Of a DNA stretch of 64,000 nucleotides, positions 9,471 through 21,988 are shown piece by piece. The stretch lies in contig CP154956.1 of assembly GCA_039621445.1 (NCBI GenBank), forward strand, positions 24,664,743 through 24,728,742, in the 5' to 3' direction. Source of the DNA: Euglena gracilis (lineage: Eukaryota; Euglenida; Euglenophyceae; Euglenales). The translations under genes were made by a program, and so were the position numbers. The notes below the pieces were generated by a model that saw only the letters and a list, made by a program, of their open reading frames with translations, had not been told where the DNA came from and searched no databases. Positions within the stretch are counted from its first letter, which is position 1; every line of letters begins with the position of its first letter.

Positions 9471-10299
9471 TACAAAAAATATAAATTCTTCTGGATCATC
9501 TATCCTCCAAAAATGTTAAATTTCATGGGAAAGTAAAATAAATTTCCAAAAAGGGGGTTTTGGTTGTTTTTTGGTTCCTACGGGACTTCAAAAAATTTCG
9601 AAAAATTTGGGAAGCCATTGTGCTCCCAAATAATACCCCCCCGGGCCGGGTGTCTGGTTTTGAAACGGTTAACAGGCTAACAGGATAACAGACAGGGCCC
9701 CTTCACGAGCAGACTATGGCCCCAAATGCTAGAGTTTGTCTAACTAGCCAATGAAAAAAAAACTTGTTTTCTGCCAGGCTTCATATTACCAACCCGGGGG
9801 GGTGTGATTGTGCTTTGGGGTGCCTGTCCACTGGATGTCAGTTCTGGGTCCCGGCCCCAGTCGATTTCTCTTGAAATGGACATTTTGGGCCCCCAGCGCC
9901 AAAGGCACCAGGGAGGCGGTGCTAGAGCACTGCCGAGAACCCGATCACCCCAAGGGGGGTTTTGAAAATGCCCGACCCTCCCTTCTTGCCTGCACATGAA
10001 CATATTTTTTGAGGTTTATGAGAAAATTAGAATGATGACATCTTTGAATTTTGTGGGAAAATTTGGAGGTATCCCCAAAAAATATCAAAAAAATTGAAGA
10101 ATTTCATTTCGTGAATATTGCCATCCCAATTTATACACCTCTAATTTCACCCGTGGATCCGAATTCACATTCTGGAAAAACTTTTCAAGGTCTGCATATT
10201 GGCCCCCCTGAAGGGCGGGTCCAACGGGCCCAGCTCACCCACACACCGCCAAATCCTCTCCTGGGGGGGCACCTCCCCAGACATCACACTGCCTCGAAA

Positions 10300-10740
10300 G
10301 AAAAGAGCTGGGGCCCGCCACGCATTGACCTCCACGGCCCCGGAGCGGCCTGCGCGATGCCTCCAGCTGGAGGGGGGGCTGGCGCCGCACGCCGGGGCCC
10401 TTGGGCTTCGCTCCGAGGGACCCGCCCGCCCGTGGTCAGGTTGGGGGACCCTCCCGGTGGGTGGCAGGGGGGCTGCCCCACGGCCAGGAACGGAGACCGT
10501 ACGTTCACCCCAGGGGGTGGGCCAAATCCCCCCCACGTCGCCCACCACCCGCTTCTGCCGCGGCGGCGCCCTCCACGCGGGGCCGTCCTCCACGGCGGGG
10601 GTGGGGGTGGGCACGGGCGGGTGGGGCACCACAGCTGCCGGTGGGGCGGCGGCAGGGAGCGGTGCCCAGGGGCCGTCTCTCTCCCACCCGCCCAGAGGGA
10701 TCCGGCTGGCGGGGTCGGTCAGATGGGAGGGGGGAGGGCT
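10300..10740 (-). CDS. Possible repeat-gene exon (GC-rich island)
   Basis: A 440-bp island with coding-like composition, placed where the chain needs a block between 13.6 and 9.1 kb. One minus frame reads L-T-D-P-A-S-R-I-P-L-G-G-W near 10,700. Another reads V-R-S-P-F-L-A-V-G-Q-P near 10,480. No module aligns convincingly with families A-F and there is no second copy for a codon test, so frame and limits are unknown. It could be a CpG-rich non-coding stretch. Confidence 0.3.
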
Positions 10741-11227
10741 GGGGGCCCCACCTGTCAAAGCACTGGAAGAAGAAAACTTGAAAACCGGTGCCCCAGAAAT
10801 AAAGGAAGTCCTTGGTGGGGGTCGGTTTCGGGGGTTCCCGTCCAGCCCTGGTATCATTTCAGGGCATAGCATTCAAAGTTGAAGGATGTGCAGCAAAAAT
10901 AACACTCTGGCAAAGATGCACATTTAATATCACTGTTTTTTGAGAGAAAACCACAAACAACACAACCAACACGTTCCCTTGTGTGGATGAGCAAAACAAC
11001 ACTCGAAGCAAGGAATCAAAATGGAAACGATGAAATCCAAAAAAATGCAATTTTCTGGATTTTTTTTTCGGTGCAAAGATGATATCTCTTTGCAAATTCA
11101 CCAAGATAAACTGAGGCATCAAATTTTGAACAATACATTGAAAGAATGCAAAGTTGCATGCTTTTTCCAAAAAAAAAGACAGTGTAACATCATGCAGCAA
11201 ATTACCTATCCTCGCCTGATAAGCTAC

Positions 11228-11642
11228 CAGGGGATTTCTTCAGGACCCCGGGGGGGGTCCAGCCTCCGGCTGGCAAAAAGGCTGCTGGCTGGAAACGAGC
11301 TGCTGGCTGGACCCCCCCCCAGGGGGGGGGTGGGGGGGCTGGGTCGCTGAAAAACAAACATTTTTGCCTACTCGATGCTAGAACCAGGACTGGAGGAACA
11401 ACCTACTTATGCAGGGATGGATGTGCTGGGCAGCCTTGTTGGCTGGCCAGCCTGCGGCTGGCTGGCCTGGCCTTCGGCCGGCTGGCCCAGCCTCCGGCTG
11501 GGCTGGACCCCACTTTATTTCACTCGACCCCCCCGGGGGGGGGGGCTCCCAGCTCGGGTTTGGGCTGCTGGCTGGATTTGAGCTGCTGGCTGGCTGGACC
11601 CGCCCGGGGGGTAGGGAACCCTCCGTCTTAAGAAATCCCCTG
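11228..11642. mobile_element. hAT-like non-autonomous element, TSD TAAGCTAC
   Basis: Terminal inverted repeats CAGGGGATTTCTT / AAGAAATCCCCTG are flanked by exact 8-bp direct repeats TAAGCTAC at 11,220-11,227 and 11,643-11,650. The interior is a stutter of GGCTGGCTGG / GCTGCTGGCTGG words and C/G runs and encodes nothing. CAGG termini plus an 8-bp target duplication are the hAT superfamily signature. Confidence 0.85.
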
Positions 11643-11650
11643 TAAGCTAC

Positions 11651-12494
11651 AGAGGCTGGAGACAGGAACCTAACCTATGAGGACACGTCAGTGGGAACAG
11701 AGGGCAGAGGACAGTTTCCCGAGCCCGGGTCCAGGACAGGGGAAAAAATTGACACCTTCGGTCCCGGGGATGAAAGAAAAATCTGGAAAAGCAACTTTCT
11801 TCATAAATTTGCAACTAGAAGCCTGAAAAACTGCTCGGGATTTTTTAAACTCTGGAAATTGCATTCTTAAACAAAACATTCGAAATTTCTCAAAAATTTA
11901 TCAGGAGGCAGGTCAGCAGGACAAGGGTAGAAGACAGGTTAGGAGCGGGTACAGAGGGTAGATGACAGTTTCTCGCGAGTAGGGGGGTATGAAACTCTCA
12001 GCAACTTTCAGTTTCTCCTCTGGATTGCACTGTGAGACAAAATGACGGCCACCCACCCACCCACCCACCCACCCAAAGCAAATACAATGTCGACAATACA
12101 GACGTAGAAAGGAAAGGATGGCTTTCTTCTGGAGAACAAACACAAACCGGCTTACCCCCAGACATAACTCCATCACTCCCCCATGAGAATCTTTGTGTGC
12201 ACCTAAAAGGCATCCAACGCTTTCTGTCTGCTTGAGAAAACTTGATTACAAATCCACCACCAAAAAAAAATCGCGAATGTAATATTGACAATGCAGACCT
12301 CGAAAAAAATCTGAACTTTTGGCTTGGGCTCATACTTTATTCTGGTATAGCCTTATGCTGGTTCTATTACATTCATCACCAGCCAAAACTTTTAACTATT
12401 AATGCTGGGCATTAATAGTTAATCAGGCATTAAAATGAATAAGTGAGCAAGAATTCTTGGCCCCTAGAAAAAGGACATCAGATGTCCTGGAGGG
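11651..12494. other. Intron, single-copy part up to the duplication edge
   Basis: Two GACAGGTCAGCAGG-type minisatellite remnants (about 11,670 and 11,910), a short CCCA run at 12,050-12,075, and AT-rich DNA. The duplicated segment begins at 12,177. No coding signal. Confidence 0.5.
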
Positions 12495-12941
<447 letters not shown>

Positions 12942-13182
12942 CATCGCATTGTGTCCCAAGCTCCCCCCGTCATTGCTGACAAGCAGGTGTTGGATGGGAG
13001 TTATTGTGAGGCAGAGGCAGTCATCCATGGCCCACACGTGGGCACGCCTCGGACCACTCTCTGGCCAACGGAGGCCACGGAGGCAGGGCTGCGGGGTTGG
13101 GCGACTTCTGAACCCTCCAACAGCGATGGCGGCGGAGCCCGGGGATTGGAATGGTCTGGCGGAGGCGGGAAAGGCTCCACAG

Positions 13183-13397
13183 CAGGCTTCTTTTTAAGGC
13201 CCCCAGGGGGGAGGGAGGTCTCCTCCCACCCACCCAAACAACCCGACGCAGGGGCCTCCCAAAATTGGGCCGTCTGAGGGCATACCCCAAAAAATTTTGG
13301 GCTTCGCGCCGAAACCCAGGCCTCTGGCCCGGGACCCCCTGGGGGGGGTCTGGCCCCGGACCCCCTCGGGGAGTCTGCTTAACTAAAAAGAAGCCTG
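13183..13397. mobile_element. hAT-like non-autonomous element, TSD CTCCACAG (copy 1)
   Basis: Ends CAGGCTTCTTTTTA / TAAAAAGAAGCCTG, flanked by exact 8-bp repeats CTCCACAG at 13,175-13,182 and 13,398-13,405. About 215 bp, no coding capacity. The interior has a GGGCTTCGCGCCGAAACCC word. Confidence 0.85.
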
Positions 13398-13621
13398 CTC
13401 CACAGACTGCAGGCTGGGTGGCAGAGGGGAAACTTGCAACCCAGCCGCGGAGTGCCTGCCGCCCTTTGGTAAACTGTCACCTGAGAGGCCAGCCGGTTCC
13501 AATACCAATACCAGGCCTGACAGTTTCCTGGATGGGCTCCTCACGAATTCTTGGGTTTGATGGAGTTTCCCCGGGGTGGGGGGAGTTCCTATTGAGGGGC
13601 CCCGCATACACGCTGTCCCCA

Positions 13622-13812
13622 CGGGCCCCGGGTACGTCCTGGGGGTCCTGGCGCAGCCCCGACAGCCAGTTGACAGGCGGCGAGGCGGCGGCGGTGACAG
13701 GGGCAGCCGGAGCGACGGGTGGCGGAGCGGGTTTCGGGCCCGTTGCCGGGGGCTTGCATGCTGCCGCTGGGCCGGGCGCTGCCGTGCCAGCGCTACCGGC
13801 GGCCCGGGGACG
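13622..13812 (-). CDS. B exon of the repeat gene (copy 1)
   Basis: Starts R-A-A-G-S-A-G-T-A-A-P-G, continues through a Pro/Ala linker, and ends P-P-V-N-W-L-S-G-L-R-Q-D-P-Q-D-V-P-G-A. It is the only B block with Asn before Trp and Gln in place of the Leu of D-P-L-D. Copy 2 at 33,129 lacks one Ala codon in the linker, an in-frame difference that fits coding sequence. Confidence 0.65.
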
Positions 13813-15261
13813 ATTGTGGCGTCAAAATTTCCAGGACAGAAAGGTTGAACATGGCCTGGCATTTTGGATTTTGGGTTTGGCAGCAACCTACCTGCCTGGG
13901 CAGTAGTCCCCTGATTTCAAGCCCGGGGACAACTACCCAGGGACGCCTCTTTCTGGAATTCCGTCGTGAGAAATCTGTGGGTACGGTGCCCAGGGTACCC
14001 AACGCACAACTTCCCGCGGGGTGAACAAGGCGCTTCCCTGGATGCTTTACCCTCTGACACTTTCTGGGGGTAGGCAAGGTGTCTGGCATGAAGAAACGGC
14101 AAGTGGGAAGTGGTCAACACAGGGGTTGGGAAGTGCCTCCGGGGGTGTGAACTGGCGGCTGGGAGACGTCCCTGTCGCTGGAGTCGAGGGGCCCCGCGGC
14201 AGACCCCATGCAACGTGCCCAAGGATGCCGCTTTTGTTCGAGAACTAATCCACACCGCACCAGAACACACCGTCCCACAACACCACATCGCATTGCCACA
14301 TCAATCACTGGCTGGCAAACTCAAGGAGAAAGGTATTGTCAGCTTCCATCACCCATTTGACTGGAACCTGCTCCATGACAATATGCTCTGTGAAAGTTTG
14401 GATGGGAAACCAAGAACCCCAATGCGGAAACAAAAAAACCTTTTTTAAAAATATATGAACGAACTCTTCATTTCTCAAAAAATGACAGGAATATAAATAT
14501 GTGTATTTTATCCCTTCCACTTGGTTGGAATATCAAGAAAGAACCCTCTGACCCAGCCCTTCCCTCCAATTAATAATCTGAAAATACGCGGACCAGAATA
14601 TGACAAAAGATCTGACGTCACATGACGAAAATAATTCAGCCATTCAGAGATGTCTTAGGTTTTCAACGCCAACAAAATTTTATCAGGCATTAAACATCAA
14701 ATTGATTTTGGAATCAAACTAAAATGATGGTACAGAACAGGAATTGGTCATAAACTGCAACAAACTGTGTTCCACAACACCTGGAAAGTGTTCGACAGCC
14801 TCTTTGCACCAATTAAAACCGCTGCAGAAGCCTTCCTTTCAAGGAACCTTCCCTAGACAAATCGGCAGATACAAAAGCAGGAGATAGATCCCTATGAGCA
14901 CAGAGGGGAAAATTGACATTCATGAATCGACCTTTTATATTTAAATGATGAGAAGCCGAAAATTGTTTGGCAAATTTACAAACTCAAGAATTCTCCCTTA
15001 TTTTGACAAAAAATGTAAAAATTTTCAGAAAATTGTTAGGAGACAGGTCAGCAGGTACAAGGGTTCAAGACAGCTGTCTCCATGAGGACAGGTCAGTGGA
15101 TGGTGAGGGAAGAGAGGACAGCTTCCCGGGGAGGACAGTTTGCTTGGACAAATTTCTGGGAAAACACAGAACTGTGCACCCACAGTGGGTTTGGACCCCA
15201 CACTCCTCAAGGAACCCACTCTGGTGGCATTCAAACGGGGCGGGGGGGGGGGGGCAACTGC
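13813..15261. other. Intron between A and B exons
   Basis: A GC-balanced part to 14,300, then AT-rich DNA (14,300-15,010) without repeats, then GACAGGTCAG minisatellite remnants near 15,040-15,140 and a G run at 15,241. No coding support. Confidence 0.45.
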
Positions 15262-15411
15262 CGTGGCAGGGGGTGGCGGCCAGTGCTCGGCTGCGGTTGC
15301 TCGGGCTCACCACCGACAGCTCCACATCCTGCATGTCCAGCGTGGCGGCCCGCTCCACCCCTGGCGTGGCGGCCGGCGGGACGTCCAGCACCGATGACGC
15401 CGGGGCCCCGG
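15262..15411 (-). CDS. A exon of the repeat gene, divergent (copy 1)
   Basis: Reads G-A-P-A-S-S-V-L-D-V-P-P-A-A-T-P-G, then L-D-M-Q-D-V-E-L-S-V-V-S-P-S-N-R-S-R. It is recognisable as A by S-x-x-L/M-D-x-P at the start and V-S-P-S-N-R-S-R where the others have M-S-P-R-S-R. It is about 30 bp longer than the other A blocks. Confidence 0.6.
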
Positions 15412-17155
15412 GGGGCTGGACATTTACCCCCAGGAGAATGGGCATGGGTCCTGCGACCGGTTTCAGTGGCAGCCGTGCCTGGTCTTAGCCGGCAAAGCGG
15501 AAAGCGGACAACAATCAGACAACTGCTGTGACCATCGTCATCCATACATCTTGACAACCAACAAAATCGTTTGAGTCCATTGCTGCGTATGAGTATGAGC
15601 ACCATCGCTGTAAAGTGCGAAAATAAACCTGTGGTGGCGAAATCATCGTACATAACAGTTAGCATGAGGAAGGTTAAGATCGCGCTTTCGATGCAAGACC
15701 CTGGCTCGGGTGCTCAATGTCGATAGCCCTGTGCAAATACTAAGTGGAAACCTTGAAAACATGGGCACCCAACCAAATTTTTTGGGGCTGGGGAGCTCTG
15801 CTACTTAAGGAAACCTCCCTACAAATTTTGATGCGGATCGCTGGGTACAGGTGCTGTGGAGGTTCGACCAGTCAGCGAGAGCATAAAACGGAAAATGGGT
15901 AGCCGAGGCTGTGGTGGTTGTAACCACAAATGTTGCCTAAAATACTGTGGTTCAAGCCGGCGCCACAATTAGTTGTTCATGAGGTTTTAGTTTCCACGGT
16001 GTACCTCCCCCCTGGCTAAGCACAAGGAAAGATGGATTGGGACCAGGGGGTTGTCTATTTGCCAAATGTCGGTACCTCCCTCAATCTCGCACACTTACAT
16101 CAATTTTGGTCATTCTGGGTAATTTGGAACAACATTAACATTTTGGAGTTATTGACCTTTTTTGTGCCATTGATGGGCAGTTTCAGCCAGTTTATGGTGA
16201 CAAACTCCAACAATCCCAACAAATTCCAAAAAAAGCTTCTCTGAAACATGAAAATGCAAAAAAGCTAAATAAAGCAAGCAGTTCTTCCCACAATTATTGA
16301 ACGGACATCGCATACAAAAAGATCGTATCTGACGTATCCACCCCCGGTGGTTGGACAAGGGGGCGGGCGGTAAAGACCAGGAGGGTGGTGCTTAGACAAG
16401 GGGCAAATCTGACAGCAAAAAAAAAATCCGGCGCTTTGTACCAAAGGAGAAAACTACCCTTTGTGACCCTTTATTTTGGCTTGAACTCAGGCTTCTGTTT
16501 ACCAACCCAGGGGGTGGAGGGGGTGCCTTGTGCTCTGGATTGCCTGCCCTTAGCAGGCACACCCCCCGGGGGGTGTCGATTTGGACCCCAATGCCTGCTG
16601 ACCAAGCATATTTTCCCTTGAAAATGGTCATTTTCTGGCTAGAGCCTTCGGCGCCAGGGGTGTGTTGTAGCACCAACCCCAACCCCCCCCCCCCCCCGGG
16701 GGCGAAAATACCACCCCCCTCCCCGCCCACAGCACCTCCCCCGGGTGGTGCGTACTTCCTTAAAAAGAAGCCTGGTTGAACTTACAAGCATTTTGGATAA
16801 AAAAATACCAATATCTCACCAAATCAGGCTTCAAAAGTTTCTAAACTGTCGAAATCCTCGAGAGTTTTCTCACAACGACACAGACACACAACAAGCCTCC
16901 CAGAGAAGATGACCTTCAAGAAGAGAAGATGGGTGACGACCGGGGGGGTTGCTTAGACAAGGATGGGCTGAGACAAGCGGAGTTACCAAATATCCACGGC
17001 CCACAGGGATGAGAAATCGCATGCAACAGGTGTGCGTATTCATAAAAGACAATGGGGTAATACTAATAATACGATAAAAACACGACCTGGCCCAGCCACC
17101 CACGCCACCCCAGGGGCAGTGTGGGTTTGAGGTTTTTTCCTTCCTCCCACCTCCC
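15412..17155. other. Intron with a hAT-like element
   Basis: Mostly single-copy-looking DNA without coding motifs. It contains the element at 16,488-16,774 and, at 16,320-16,410, a degenerate GTTGGACAAGGGG-type element end. Confidence 0.5.
16488..16774. mobile_element. hAT-like non-autonomous element, TSD STTGAACT (copy 1)
   Basis: Ends CAGGCTTCTGTTTA / TAAAAAGAAGCCTG. Flanks CTTGAACT and GTTGAACT match at 7 of 8 positions. Interior words (GGTGCCTTGTGCTCTGG, TTGAAATGG) also occur around 540-600 and 9,770-9,920, which look like worn relatives. Confidence 0.75.
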
Positions 17156-17341
17156 AAGGGCCCCGGGCGCGTCCAGCGGGTCCTGGCGCAGCCCCGACAG
17201 CCAGCTGACGGGCGGCGCAGGGGCGGCACTCTTCGCCGCACCCTTCGGGGCAGCTGAGGGCTGGCCCACCTCCGCAGCGGCCGCCATGCCGGCGTTGTCG
17301 GCGGTCCGGCGGCGCTCTGGGCCCCCGGCCCAATGTGTGCC
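17156..17341 (-). CDS. B exon of the repeat gene (copy 1)
   Basis: Starts H-W-A-G-G-P-E-R-R-R-T-A-D-N-A-G-M, passes an Ala-rich linker (A-P-K-G-A-A-K-S-A-A) and ends A-P-P-V-S-W-L-S-G-L-R-Q-D-P-L-D. The T-A-D-N-A-G phrase parallels A-A-D-N-S-G in the B block at 41,486. Confidence 0.7.
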
Positions 17342-18609
17342 CCACCGGGGTGGTGGGGCTCGGCTTTCTTGGCGGCTCTTTGGATGGCTGCCAAGAATGG
17401 CTGCCTGGTTCAACACCCCCGGCGTACCGAACACAGGCATCGGTCAAAACAGCGCAATGTCCGAGGCGGATATGAGGTGTTCGTGATGACGTGTCTTTGA
17501 TGACAGGTACAGCGGAAAAGAAGGGCGTGAGGGGTGGCACGGAGCAGATAAGCGCTGCCTGTGCCGGCAGAGGGGAGGGAGTCCAACAGCTCTGCGGCAG
17601 CCCCATCCCGCTCATCCGCGACGTGGCATGTGATGGTGCTGCACAGAACACCTACCTCCCCCCCCCCCTGTCCAACGACAGCTAATGTTCGTCTCTGACC
17701 GGGGCGGGGGCACTCGCTAAAACATTCAATGTTCGTCTCCGGGGGGGGGGTCGTTAGATAAGGGGGGGGGTGGACCCCAGGTCGGCAAAAAGTTGACCAA
17801 AGATGGGGATATATGGCTATTTTTTTGGCCATTTTCAGCCCTCTTTGGCCATTTTTTTGGCCATTTTTTTTGGCCATTTTGGCCATTTTTTTTTTTTGCG
17901 ATTTTCGACCATTTTGGCTTTTTTGAGCAAACTTTTAGCAACTTTTGGCCTTTTGCCACAATCTTGCACACTTACATCAATTTGAGTGATTTTGGGTAAT
18001 TTGTAACCATTTTTGGAGCCATTGGTCTTTTTTTGTGCCATTTTGGGTATTTTCAGCCGTTTTATAGTCTGGACCCCTCCTGTGGCCAAGGGGGGGGGGG
18101 TCCCACGTAAACCCCAGACCTTTTATTGACCCTGTCCCTTCCTGAACGTAATTCAAAAAGAGTCGGATATTTCCTTGTTGGGAGTTCAGCCAAAAAACCT
18201 GACAAGATGAAATAAATCAAGACGTCTTTTCTGTTAAAGGTGGATCTTCAATTTTCGGGTAAAAGAATAATTCTGACCAGATGAGGAGGGTGCTTTCTGT
18301 GAACATGTTTCCTCTCTGCGTCTGACAACAATCGACCTGATTCAGGAATCACTGGGCATTGGGTGGCCGTCGGAAATAAGCAAGAGACGTAGCCATGCGA
18401 ACTGAAGGGCAGGTGAAAGACCACTTCGAAGGCTAACAATTCAGGCCAAAACAATCCAGAAAGCAATACTCCAGCCAAACCTGGCAGCCCATAATTTACC
18501 ACACAGAAAGAGATGGATTATGGAGCTCAAGAGGGTTGGTAACCCCTTCCCAACTTCCTCTTTTCAACATCCTTTTTTGGGGGCAAGTGTACAGCCTTGA
18601 GCGGCATGG
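17342..18609. other. Intron with GTCCAACGAC element and TTTTTGGCC stutter
   Basis: An element of the GTCCAACGACC family lies at about 17,655-17,772. At 17,815-17,900 the word TTTTTGGCCAT is repeated six or so times. The rest shows nothing coding. Confidence 0.5.
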
Positions 18610-18720
18610 AGTGGCAGGGGGCAGGTAGTTGTGGCTCCGTGGGCTCATGATGGCTGCGTCCAGTGGGACATCTGGCTGGGCAAACCGTGGGCCGTCCATG
18701 AGTGATGGGGCCGGGGCTCT
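18610..18720 (-). CDS. A exon of the repeat gene (copy 1)
   Basis: Reads A-P-A-P-S-L-M-D-G-P-R-F-A-Q-P-D-V-P-L-D, then A-A-I-M-S-P-R-S-H-N-Y-L-P-P-A-T-P. A typical A block with P-L-D-A-A-I-M-S-P as the third core. It is followed by a short intron (18,721-19,280) that carries the minisatellite at 18,861. Confidence 0.7.
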
Positions 18721-18860
18721 GGCGGACGTTTTGTCTCGGCCCAGCAACCGATGGGGGGGGGTAGGCATTGTAAAACGCTCTTTGGGGGGCGGTTAGTGGA
18801 GGGAAACAGCTGCAGATCAGGTCCTAACCATCTTTCGCCAGTCCCAACGTTTACAGAAGC

Positions 18861-18958
18861 ACCACACACAGGAGTACACCGCACGCAGGAGTACACCGCA
18901 AACAGCAGTAAACCACACACAGTAGTACACCGCACACAGTAGCATACCACACACAGTT
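18861..18958. repeat. 17-18 bp minisatellite (CACACAGTAGTACACCG-like), copy 1
   Basis: About five to six imperfect head-to-tail units alternating CACACAGGAGTACACCG, CAAACAGCAGTAAACC and CACACAGTAGTACACCG. Copy 2 is at 38,362-38,459. Confidence 0.8.
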
Positions 18959-19280
18959 GGGGGTAATGGGCGCGGGTGGGAATCAACCAAGGGGCAGAAA
19001 AACACAGAAAAAAGGGGGAGCCAATCCAGGAGAATACGTGGATCCTGGGTGGGTCTGGGGCGATCCTTACGTCCCAGGGTGGAGGAAGGCTCCCCCACCC
19101 CCGTTTCATCGGACATTTCGGAAAGCGCCATCGTTCAGCCGTCCCGTCCCCTGCCATTTTTTGGGCGAAATTGTGAAACCGCCCCGGGACACTGCACCGC
19201 GGTGCACACCTTTTTTCCAGCTATCCCGCTTGGTTGAGGGGCAGTGGAGGCACCCTGCTGCACCGTCCTGGGGCCCCCCA

Positions 19281-19456
19281 CCGCCCCGGGCACGTCCAGC
19301 GGGTCCCGGCGCAGCCCCGACAGCCAGTCGACGGGCGGCGCGGCGGCGGAGGGGGGCGGGGTGCCGGGGGGCGCAGTGCGCCGCGGGGCAGCCAGCTCTC
19401 GGCCCGCCGCGGCCGCACTGGCGCTGCCGCCGGCCCGGTGGTGCTTCAGGCGTGGC
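19281..19456 (-). CDS. B exon of the repeat gene (copy 1)
   Basis: Starts L-K-H-H-R-A-G-G-S-A-S-A-A-A-A-G and ends A-A-A-P-P-V-D-W-L-S-G-L-R-R-D-P-L-D-V-P. The start matches L-K-C-H-R-A-G-S-S-A-S of the B block at 28,481, so homology covers the whole exon and not just the Trp core. The upstream edge CCGGTGGC is complementary to GCCACTG at the end of the preceding A block. Confidence 0.7.
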
Positions 19457-20233
19457 CACCGGGGTGGCGAGTTGCATCCACCTCCCCTGTGTAACACCGG
19501 CAGAACCCCTTGGCGGCCGGGGGGGGGGGGGGGGCTGTGGCGGTCTCTGCAGAACGAACAGCAACCCTGCGACGCACCCAGAATCGATGCTCTCGAGCCC
19601 AAAGCGCGAGCCACCTGGCCTGCCCCCCAAAAAAACTGTGCAGTGGAGAAGCGCCGCCGGAGCCATCGCCCTCCTTGTCGCCGGCCGGGGGGTAGGACCC
19701 CAGCAATTGTGCGGAACCTCCAGGCCACTGCCCACTCTCCGGGGGATGGATTGGGAGGGAGATGGCATCCTTGGGGTGATTGATTCCAGTGACGGCAGGC
19801 TGACGGGGGGTATGCCCTGAGTGTTGGTGGAAGGGCACCGCACCAGGAAAGGGTGCGTAGTTTTAAGGACGGGCAACAAGAAGACTGAATTTGTTCAGCC
19901 CCAGGGGGGAGAGGGGGCCTTGGAGGGCCCTGGAGTTCATAGGAAGAAATGTAAAAACCCAACCTAATGGAAGCACGGGGTCACTACAAGCGCAGGGTCC
20001 AAATAAAAGCGCACCCCCCATTTTGATGGGATTTCTAAAGGAATCAACAAAAATTACGCAGCTAGGGTCCAAATAGAAGCGCCCCCCCCCCCCCCCCCCC
20101 GCCGCGGGGGGCGGCGGTCCGCTATAAGCGCACCCGTGCTTCATTTAGGGGGGGGGGGGTTACCTTCCTGTTGGCCCAAAAAAAATGGGACTTTCAGGCA
20201 TTCGATGCTGGAGCACCTTGGCCAAGTTCCCAG

Positions 20234-20635
20234 CAGGCTTTTGCTTAAGGACCCGGAGGTCCACTGGCTAGCTAGATGCCCTCCCCTGGGGGGGGGGTCG
20301 GGGTCTCCTGACTAGGAAAAAATTCTCCTACGGCGGCACGTCGAGGTGCAAATGAGGTTCTTTTGATGTGTGGTTTTGGCTGACTTTGTACCAAAAAAAA
20401 TCCCAAATGCAAAAAACAGGTATTTTTTGGCACATTTTGGGGGTTCAAAAAAACTTTTGGCGCTTCACACCAGTCACTGGGAAAAAAATTCCCACCAGCT
20501 AGCCCTGCCAGCCCCCCCCCCCCCCCCCCAGGGGGGGCCATTGGGATTTCCACTGGCCAGAATTGAACCACCCCAAAACCCCCCCCCCCCCCCCCCCGGA
20601 GGGGGTGGCACAGCAAACCCTTAAGCAGAAGCCTG
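20234..20635. mobile_element. hAT-like non-autonomous element, TSD GTTCCCAG (copy 1)
   Basis: Ends CAGGCTTTTGCTTAAGG / CCTTAAGCAGAAGCCTG, with exact 8-bp flanking repeats GTTCCCAG (20,226-20,233 and 20,636-20,643). Interior words such as TTTTGGCGCTTCACACC and CCAGTCACTGGGAAAAA recur at 52,807-53,165, a damaged sister element without a visible target repeat. Confidence 0.85.
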
Positions 20636-20670
20636 GTTCCCAGGCACCTTTGCCCATATGTAAACCCCCC

Positions 20671-21046
20671 CCCAAATAATAGCCCCCCCGGGGTATTATT
20701 TTTTTTGCACGAAGTCCCGGCCCGGGGTAGGGGTAGGGTAGGGGTAATAGCACCCCAAAATTTTCGAAATTTTGGGGTGCTATTAAATTTTTTTTGAAGT
20801 CCTGTAGGAGCCAAAAAAGCGACGTTTGAACTCCTTTGGGGTCATTTTTTGTACTATCTTATGAAAGTTATCATTTTTTGGAGGTCAGCTGATCCAGTAA
20901 ATCGATTTTTTTCGTAATTTGTTGTCAGAGATTGTGATTTTTACCTACATTTTCAGGTCAAAATCCGGGCCTTCGGCCCGAAATTGGGGGGGGGGTATTA
21001 ACCCGGTTGCTGAAGTCGGACCCCGAGGAGGGGGGTATTATTTGGG
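20671..21046. mobile_element. Inverted-repeat element CCCAAATAATA (copy 1)
   Basis: Left end CCCAAATAATAGCCCCC and right end GGGGGTATTATTTGGG are inverse copies. The interior has an AATTTTCGAAATTT hairpin and a TTCGGCCCGAAATTGGG word. No target duplication could be read because the flanks are C/G runs. The family is also present in part at 9,342. Confidence 0.6.
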
Positions 21047-21579
21047 CATCAGATCTAGGTTCTTGGAGTGGGTGGCATACATCTTCCCCCTGGATGGGGT
21101 CGGCAGGGCGTCGCTTGGCGACCCCCGACGGGGGGGGGGGGCATCCAGAAGATAGAAAGTTTGGGCTTGTTGGAAAAAGGCTGCTGGCTGACCGCCCCCC
21201 TCCCCTCTACCCCTCTATTGGGGTCCGCTGGCTGGAACTGGGCTCGAACCAGGTACCAAACAAATCAACTTCAAATATGTCCCCAAAACTGCCAATGCAA
21301 AACATCGATTTTTTTTGGCCCCAAATGTGTCCTGGCCAGCGTAAATCCGATCCATTTTGCCCATTTGGCCCACTTTTGAACTCCGGCAGCCAAAAATCCG
21401 TTACCGCCCAGCCGCCCAAAGCGCGGATGGAAAATAATTAAAACTCGTTGATGAGGGGATCTAGAGCTGCCCTCCCCCTCCCCGAGAGGGATGGGCTGCC
21501 CTCCGGCTTAAGCCCTGGGGGTCGGCATGTCCTAAAACCCAACCTGGTGCTAAGGTGGTGGGGGCTTGCCACAGCTGCA

Positions 21580-21699
21580 GTGGCGTGGGGGGCGGGGGTT
21601 AGGTAGTCGCGGCTCTCCGAGGGCTCATCGCGGCCATGTCCAGCGGAGCTGCCGGCTGGGCAGACTGCGGGCCGTCCATCAGGGATGGGGCCGGAACAC
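21580..21699 (-). CDS. A exon of the repeat gene, frameshifted in copy 1
   Basis: It would read P-S-L-M-D-G-P-Q-S-A-Q-P-A-A-P-L-D-M-A-A and M-S-P-R-S-R-D-Y-L. In copy 1 a 2-bp insertion (CTCTCC where copy 2 has CTCC, near 21,612-21,617) breaks the frame inside the M-S-P-R-S-R core. Copy 2 (41,078) is open throughout. It is either an allelic pseudo-exon or a sequencing error. Confidence 0.6.
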
Positions 21700-21988
21700 C
21701 GGGGATCGTTCAAGCTCGATCCCGAATTTCGGAAGAACAGAGAATCAGAGAATCGTTGGGTCAAATATGGCAGAGGTTAAGAGGGTGATTAGAGAAGCCC
21801 CGTTTGTTATCGCACATGAACAGCGCTTGTCCATCCGAAAATGATACTTTCAGAAATTGGGGGATCGCTGGCAATGATGCCGTCCTTTTCTGATGCAAAA
21901 AATTAAGGGGAAGCAAGAGGACGGGCCAGACCAGGGAGACATTTGGTGTGTCACAAAGTAGGAACAGATGAAAGCTGCCGTTCCCCCA

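Larger units (their letters stand above)
19457..21579. other. Intron packed with inverted-repeat elements
   Basis: Contains the hAT-like element 20,234-20,635 and the CCCAAATAATA element 20,671-21,046. C and G runs of up to 20 sit at 20,080-20,155. No coding support in the remainder. Confidence 0.55.
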